Below are positions 57,885-64,000 of a DNA stretch of 64,000 nt, one piece after another. Numbering within the stretch: the stretch's first letter is position 1; every line of letters begins with the position of its first letter. The DNA comes from Cyclina sinensis. Lineage: Eukaryota > Mollusca > Bivalvia > Venerida > Veneridae. The notes below the pieces were generated by a model that was given only the letters and a program-made list of their open reading frames with translations, did no database searches and was not told the DNA's origin. The translations under genes were made by a program, and so were the position numbers. The stretch covers positions 15,088,136 to 15,152,135 of the forward strand of contig JAAONU010000011.1 in NCBI GenBank assembly GCA_012932295.1. Reading direction: 5' to 3'.

Positions 57885-57965
57885 AAATTGTTTGACGCAC
57901 ATACGGACGACGGGCAGTAGGCGATCTGAAGAGCTTACATGTGGCTATCGGCTCAGGTGAGCTAA
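57885..57965 (-). repeat. solo end of the TTAGCTCACCTGAG repeat family
   Basis: ACGGACGACGGGCAGTAGGCGATC followed by GGCTCAGGTGAGCTAA (57950-57965) mirrors the start of the element at 9471 on the opposite strand. No body is recognised upstream, so this is a truncated copy. Confidence 0.6.
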
Positions 57966-59040
57966 AACCAACTATCATTGTCTCACACTATTGTTCAATT
58001 TAAGTTTATAACGCTCTGGTAAGGGTTTTTTACGTATCTCAAACCCAATCAATAAACGTGTTTGAACAGATTCTTTGTCAACAAAATTATTATGTTGTTA
58101 AAACAATACTAATTCGTTTTCATTATGACAATGCTGATATATCAACAGAGATATTGGTTATCAATAGGCCTATTTAACTGTTTGTTTTGAATACATTATT
58201 TCAGAAGTTGTAAAACGTAAGGAAGTTCCTTTGATGTTAAATAAAAATAAGAACATATGCTGGGAAATATTTATATTGAAATCATTCTTTCTTATTCATA
58301 TGACAATAATATCGGTAGAAATATCCTATGAAATGTGCATACAATTTTATCAATCATATCATTTCATAAAAGTGCGTACATATGGGACGAATGTGGCTTG
58401 CTTTATACCACTATCATAGAAGTATACAGTTTTGTTTTGTGGTGATCTGTCAACAAATTTATGAATAAATAATGGACGTTCGACTTATTCATTCCTATAT
58501 GAAAATATTATAAATTGAATTTACGCCTCGTGTCTGACGCAGACGACAATGCTTTGCTGCCTGGAACAAATTATGTCAATATACAGTAGCGAATTAGGAC
58601 AACAGGGCTCATTTAAAATTAATAAAAGTTCACGATGTGATGGGTTTGTGTTTGCCCTACATTTTCATTCAATATCAATTTAAATGTTCATCATTCTAAA
58701 TCCTATGAACAGACAAGTGTATCTGCATTATTTGCCAACCCTGAATCGTTAAATATACATTTATTATAAGCACGAGAAGCGTGGGAATTTTACAACCCAC
58801 AAAATCCAGTACAATGCCAATTGCAAGATTGGTTACGCAAAGTTTCTTTTGTGCTGGGCATGCTGATAACTTAAATACGATGCAAATGCACGTATGTAGG
58901 TATCCACACCTATCTGTGCTCGTGCAGAAGCACGCATACCAATTATGTGTACGAGTGTACCCGCTCTTATATTGATTCATACAAGACAGTCGTCAATAAA
59001 AGTAAAAAGTTAACGTTCTTTCGTGGCTTGCAGTATCGCC
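57966..59040. other. gene-free stretch
   Basis: No supported feature. The overlapping frames at 58696-58980 on both strands have no domain. Confidence 0.35.
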
Positions 59041-59278
59041 GAATCTTTCACGAACTAATCATCTGTTGGACATCAAACATCGTATTGAAGATCAGAGAAC
59101 GTGAGACTGTCAACAACATTCGTGGCCTTGAAAATGTTCTTCATGAGGAGTGGACAAGGTTACCTCTATGTTCCATTCAACGGACATTCTACAATGAAAG
59201 ATCAACCGGCTAATTAACACCATGTTCAGGCGCTGTGAGGCTGTAATTAATGCTCGTGGACACCATACAAGATATTGA
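59041..59278 (+). pseudogene. mariner/Tc1-like transposase C-terminal remnant
   Basis: The frame around 59100-59213 reads VNNIRGLENVLHEEWTRLP and IQRTFYNERSTG. After a stop at 59211-59213 and a shift, a second frame gives MFRRCEAVINARGHHTRY with a stop at 59276-59278. 'L...L..EW..IPq..Iq.li.SMrRRc.A.i.arGGhT.Y' is the C-terminal signature of Tc1/mariner DD34E-type transposases. The catalytic core is absent and it is not functional. Confidence 0.65.
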
Positions 59279-59406
59279 AACTTAGTCCATGAATCATTTT
59301 GGAAAATAACCACTTTTACAAATTTCCGCCTACTTACCAATAGTGGGATACAACGTCATCGTGCAACTGCTCTTTACTCCCATGCAAACAATCCGTCGCT
59401 TGAAAT

Positions 59407-59502
59407 ATATAGAGGATATTTGTTTGTTTCAGTGAAATATTGATTTTATTTCAAGAGGCTACGCCACTCGTGAAACAAACAAATTTTCTTTTTATTTTAT
59501 GT
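59407..59502 (+). repeat. small palindromic MITE, copy 2
   Basis: ATATAGAGGATATTTGTTTG ... GAAACAAACAAATTTTCTTTTTATTTTATG. The arms ATTTGTTTGTTTCA and TGAAACAAACAAAT are perfect inverted repeats. Same family as 54671-54798, in the opposite orientation. Confidence 0.8.
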
Positions 59503-60556
59503 TTTCTTGACAAATTAAAACTTAGAATTTCTAGTTTCCTGTGGAGGGCCCAAAATAATAGCCGCTTTATTTCCAATCTTTATTGATAAAGCAATAGAAA
59601 ATTGTTCTGACATTTATTTCAGATATAAGTATCTCAAATATCTTATCTTTTTGTATCATCTAAAGAAACTGAAAAATGAAACAATTAACTTTATTTAAAT
59701 TTACCTAATTGTCATATGAAACAAATCTGATCTTCGTCTCGCATTGAATGGCGAAGTAATACACACACAATCAGCTGCCATTCGATTCAAAAGTCCGCGA
59801 TCTTGTAAAACTATGGAAACACAACTTTTACAAGTTGGATTTATTTGTGTCATCACTGTCACTATCAATTATCTGCCTGATTCTCTTGTATGGAGGACGA
59901 GTTGGAGATCCTGGATATGAAATCATGATACTGATGTGTAAACCTTGTGACAAATGTAACAAAGGGAGGTACTAAGTTTTAAAAAGTAGTTCGGCAAAAT
60001 CAGTGAAAATAAAAATGGTTTTTCACAGTTTTAAAACAGTGGATTATCAATTTTTACACTGAAAAAACACCATAATTCACTGGAAAACATAAAATAAAAG
60101 TTGATCTTTTTCGATAAGAAATATGTAGGATTGCAAAACATCATGTTGTACACCGAAGATTGGCTTGTGTGCTTTGTATATACTGAAAGATTTTTTTAGT
60201 TTAAAATTTTAGATTAGGTCTAAAAATGGGTGAAACTATTATTTCTGGGTGCTCCCAGGCGGACTGTGGAAAAACTGCACCGTTAATATGACAGAAACTT
60301 CGTTGTGAAGCATTGTTCATCCAACAAAGATAAAACCGATTGATAATAGATAATTCACTGCTTTAGTTTGGCTTGTCTTTTCTTCGAATGCTGATTTTCG
60401 TAAAATAAATGCCTAAAAGGCAAAAATGATCCCACGCGGACTCAATTTCAGAAATGCACCGACGCGAATTCAGAAATAAACGGTTTTGTTTTTGAGTAAA
60501 ATGTTATTAAATAATGAAATTTATAGACATGTTTCTTTAAAATACCTTTTGAGTCA
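59503..60556. other. gene-free stretch
   Basis: No feature is recognised. Confidence 0.4.
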
Positions 60557-60676
60557 AAACTCATAAAAAATGTGTACTTTTATATAAAAGTTAATAAAAG
60601 TTATAATACTGGCCATAAACTCATAAAAAATGTGTACTTTTATATAAAAGTTAATAAAAGTTATAATACTGGCCAT
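60557..60676. repeat. perfect 60-bp tandem duplication
   Basis: AAACTCATAAAAAATGTGTA ... ACTGGCCAT occurs twice, head to tail, with no differences. It contains palindromic TATATA and TTAATAAAAGTTATAA segments. Confidence 0.95.
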
Positions 60677-61158
60677 ATTCGTCATAAAAATAAATCAAGT
60701 AAGAACTCTAGAATGCCGGAAAAAACAGTGTCAGCACCTTATCTGCATGCTTATTTTTCGTATATGACAAGATGTGCTTGAGATACATCAGGATTAAATA
60801 ATCAAAATGATCAATTGTGAATACTTGACGTAGGCAAAACTAGTCGATCATTCAAAACGTAATTTAATTCAAAAAGATACATAGACCAAAACGTACTCGA
60901 AAGCGTGGTCTTCAAAACCTTGTAAACAAAGAAGGCGTTGTCTGGTAACCGATTCTTCATCGAAAATATAGTAGCTAAGACAAAAAAATAAGCAGCCGCA
61001 TGTTACCAAAACATATGGTCACATCTCGCGCCTGGTCGTCTAAGATATAAATGTAATTAAACCTACTTACTCAGTCAAAATATGCGACTCACTGCAGTTT
61101 ATTTTGCCTTTTTTCGCCATATTTTCTCTAAATGGTACATTGCGCTCGCTTGAACTGC

Positions 61159-61220
61159 CGTAGGCGCAGCTTCACGTCCGACCGCTTGCAGTCGCCATCG
61201 ACCTGATCGCTGCGCCTACG
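61159..61220. repeat. GC-rich 12-bp inverted repeat
   Basis: CGTAGGCGCAGC (61159-61170) and GCTGCGCCTACG (61209-61220) are perfect inverted repeats with a 38-nt loop, in a GC-rich island within AT-rich DNA. TCACGTGATCAC follows directly, an E-box palindrome. Confidence 0.8.
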
Positions 61221-62412
61221 AGGTCACGTGATCACGAAAACCTAAACCTTATACAATATAGAATGAAAGGATGAAATAAAATCTACAACCCCCAAATTTG
61301 TGCACCAGAGTTCGAATTTTATATTTTATGTTTGATAGATATCATTCAATACTCCCCCCAGCCCCCCTCCCCCCCACCGCCACTTTCCACCCCCTAGAAC
61401 AACACAACTGAAAATAAATACAATGTGTTTTTGAAAGACAGCCAGTCATGAAAAATGGAAATGTATTTATTTTTTTGTTGTTTTTTTTTTCAACAAAATA
61501 ATGCGTATTTTGACTGAACATGTAGACCATATTTGCATCCTACTTGAGCTGTATTTCGCGCCAAACCTAAACAGCGGCTGCATTCCACGAACATTCACAA
61601 AGAAGCTTCAAATAATATCTGCTAATTGTTCTGAAATCTTTAGGTTATGATAAAAATATATCGAAAATACAAAGGAATGTTTGTTGAAGAAGTAAACAAA
61701 TAAAGTTTAATTGAACAGTAACAACGTAAATATTTTCTTAGTTTTTTTTTTCTGTTGACACGATCTATATTTTAAATTGTCATGGAAATCACCTTCAAAA
61801 TGATTCCAGGATAAGATGATAGACTTTTTTAAGGTATTTATTTACTGATTATATCATAAGTGTAAAAAGGTCAATAAATTTATCCGATATTTTGTTAACA
61901 AAGAATACACGGCTCCAAACTGAAGGTTGATCCGAAACAAGAGGACAATTAACTTGTCAAAAATGCTGTAGTATAATTCATTGACACCTTAAAAATATAA
62001 ACAATAAGCACCTTTTGTTCAACTCTGGTGTCTAGTATAAACATTAATTAATATTTGTCCAGCCAATGGTTTTTGTACTTGGAACCGCTTGCATTGCCAA
62101 GTCCGCCTGATGGAACATTTGTTAGCCTCTCTGAAAAGGGTATGCCTATTTAAATTATAAATAATAGGTATAATAAACAGCATGTGGTCTAGTGAGGAAT
62201 AGTGGTGGAAAACATATGGGCCTTTATGACACTCTATCGCCCAGTATAATTAAATATAACTGAGCACAATTACTTGTAACAGCGAGGTTAATGAAAGACA
62301 TTAAGTTTAAGTACACAATACTCAGACATCCAAAATTATGTTCACTTAATGGCAAGACCATGACCGGTATCATCTAACCAGAATTTATATTATGTGAATA
62401 TCATCCCGACTA
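61221..62412. other. gene-free stretch
   Basis: Apart from a C-rich tract at 61352-61385, nothing is recognised. Confidence 0.4.
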
Positions 62413-62648
62413 GACGACAGAAAATGTACAGTTTGTAATGGGCTAGAGGATGAATATCACTTAGTGTCAGAATGTCAATTATATGGTGATTTAAGATACC
62501 CATTCATCCCTACTATAAATACTAGATAATCCGAATATGGAAAAGTTTAAATTTGTTAAATACAGAAAATGAAAATATTTTACGAAATTTAGGTAAATGT
62601 TTATATCTTGCTTTTGAACTTAGAAAAATCGTACAAACTGTTTGTTAA
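62413..62648 (+). pseudogene. LINE 3' fragment (zinc-motif end of ORF2)
   Basis: The frame reads DDRKCTVCNGLEDEYHLVSE, then CQLYGDLRYPFI. After a shift near 62540 comes NILRNLGKCLYLAFELRK, with a stop at 62646-62648. The CxxC...H....C motif followed by this hydrophobic tail is the usual end of several APE-type LINEs; the complete LINE in this window ends the same way. The 3' UTR appears to continue to about 63830 (ATGCCTCATGGACCAAGTGGTCC, AATAAAA), interrupted by a hAT-like element. Confidence 0.7.
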
Positions 62649-62914
62649 TAACTAGTATATTCGTATACATTTTTATGATAGAGTACAGTTGACATTTTGT
62701 GTTTGACTATTTGAAAGGTACTTGATATTCCACATTTCTTTACTTTTGTGTTCATTATTATCTGTATTAATAATCATTATGTTAAGTCCACATTCACCTT
62801 TCGGGTCGAAAGAGTGCATCATACCGGGTAGTTTTTGTTTATCAGTTATCAGCTCTCTATCCATAACGTTCTTATGTTTTGTTTCGATAAGACGGTTCTG
62901 GTGTTTACTGGTGT

Positions 62915-63607
62915 CAGGCACGGATTTACCGGGGGGGCTTATGGGGCCAAAGCCCCCCCCACAGCTGGCCCGTTTGTAAAAAAAATAAAAGGGCTTATTT
63001 TTAAAGACTCTCAAACATTTTTTCAGCTCTTTTCACCTCGTAACAGAAACACAATCAACCTTTCAATTTGCAACGGTCATGCAATATTGCGTAACAACTG
63101 ATAACGAGTTCGCAACTTTATAGCCGTGTATATTAAACAATGAATATCCAAGAGTTCTCCAGACTGATCACGATGTATAGATTTCAAGCGTCTATTAACC
63201 TTGACGTATTTGATAAAGTTGTTAAATGAGCGTCTGCTGATCATGATCAGTTGCCTGATGATATTGTGATGACATTGTTATTTGTTATGCCAATTAATAT
63301 ACTGATAAATGATATGTTTCACACGACTTTATAAATAAAAAATAAAAAAAAAGTTGCCATACCGTATTTTGTTTTTTTGCTTTAGCTGAACATTTCAAAG
63401 AATACCAGTATATTCCTTTTAAATTCTCACACAAATTTCAATATATTTTTATGCTTTAAATGCACCAAAATGAGCCATTTACTCAACCTTTTTATAAAAT
63501 TTTCTTGGGGGAGGCCCCCAAACCCCCCCAATACGGAAGGGTGTCTCCCCTTCAGTACCTTCCCCAAAGCCCCCCCCCCCAGTCAGAAATTTCTAGATCC
63601 GGCCCTG
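62915..63607. mobile_element. hAT-like non-autonomous element with 5-bp target duplication (copy 2)
   Basis: The left end is CAGGCACGGATTTACCGGGGG; the right end GATCCGGCCCTG is the inverse of CAGGGCCGGATC. GGTGT is duplicated at 62910-62914 and 63608-63612. Subterminal G- and C-rich tracts are inverted. There is no transposase. Frames at 62673-63101 and 63470 are shadows. Confidence 0.85.
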
Positions 63608-63612
63608 GGTGT

Positions 63613-64000
63613 TGATGTTAAATTAATTTATTTCGGATTCAGAAAATACACAAAATAGTTATACACGACTGATTACTTTTATGTTAAACATAAAAATGCA
63701 TTCTCCAACTAAAATAGTTTATTCAATTTTATTAACTGTTAGCCACGTTCAGTGTGTGTACATGTATATGAATTTGTATATATGCCTCATGGACCAAGTG
63801 GTCCAATGGTTATATAAAATAAAACTTTTATGATTTGAACAACAATATTTGTGGAGGATCACAACACAATGCCTACGCTACATACCTAATTCTAGGCTAA
63901 GTAGATTTTTTTATTTTCCTTCGTAAGTCTAAGTACAAAATAATTATTCCTATGCTCACCGTTTGAAAACTCCTGGTAAAGGTCTACTGAACAATACTAC
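63613..64000. other. probable LINE 3' UTR remnant and flank
   Basis: Continues the LINE 3' region up to ATAAAATAAAACTTTTATG (about 63815-63833); beyond it nothing is recognised. Confidence 0.4.

Noticed and set aside
62673..63101. Frames of 85-113 codons on both strands
   Set aside because: They cover the hAT-like element and the LINE 3' UTR with no protein family resemblance.

Overview
The window is AT-rich eukaryotic DNA, most likely from a bivalve mollusc. The evidence is an intron-split gene with GT-AG sites, AATAAA signals, long gene-poor stretches, and dense repeats. The repeats include ~145-bp monomer families, a tRNA-derived SINE, LINEs, hAT-like elements and a decayed Polinton/Maverick. 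The species cannot be fixed from sequence alone. Nothing bacterial (operons, Shine-Dalgarno sites, tRNA or rRNA genes, CRISPR) is seen.

Host genes are sparse. (1) 5596-6758 (-) is the terminal exon of a GT32-type DXD glycosyltransferase. (2) 39477-40421 (+) is a 314-codon gene of unknown function, with a TATA box, a probable intron in its 5' UTR and AATAAA signals. (3) 57434-49031 (-) is a three-exon, 376-residue type II membrane sulfotransferase resembling the WSCD (sialate O-sulfotransferase) family, but with no WSC domain. Its exon junctions agree in phase. Genes 1 and 3 both look like Golgi carbohydrate-modifying enzymes. A fourth possible exon at 1344-1706 (-) is weak.

The main feature is 17.06-31.26 kb, the wreck of a Polinton/Maverick (adintovirus-like) element. 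In minus-strand order there are remains of a family-B DNA polymerase, an acidic protein, a conserved element protein, a penton-like minor capsid protein, a small basic protein, a double-jelly-roll major capsid protein and the first codons of a pX-like protein. On the plus strand there is a truncated packaging ATPase and a possible TNF/C1q-like jelly-roll. No integrase, protease or terminal repeat is visible. Two insertions came later. A 5'-truncated APE-type LINE (17781-21206) with an 8-bp target duplication interrupts the major capsid gene. A 3.77-kb foldback DNA transposon (22853-26624) interrupts the penton gene and itself carries a 977-bp hAT-like element.

The rest is repeat-rich noncoding DNA. 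It includes an exact 8 x 76-bp satellite (11305-11912), repeats carrying nuclear-receptor-type palindromes (8.55-9.0 kb), several repeats sharing the end TTAGCTCACCTGAG, four SINE copies, LINE 3' fragments, a mariner-like transposase remnant, small palindromic MITEs and microsatellites.
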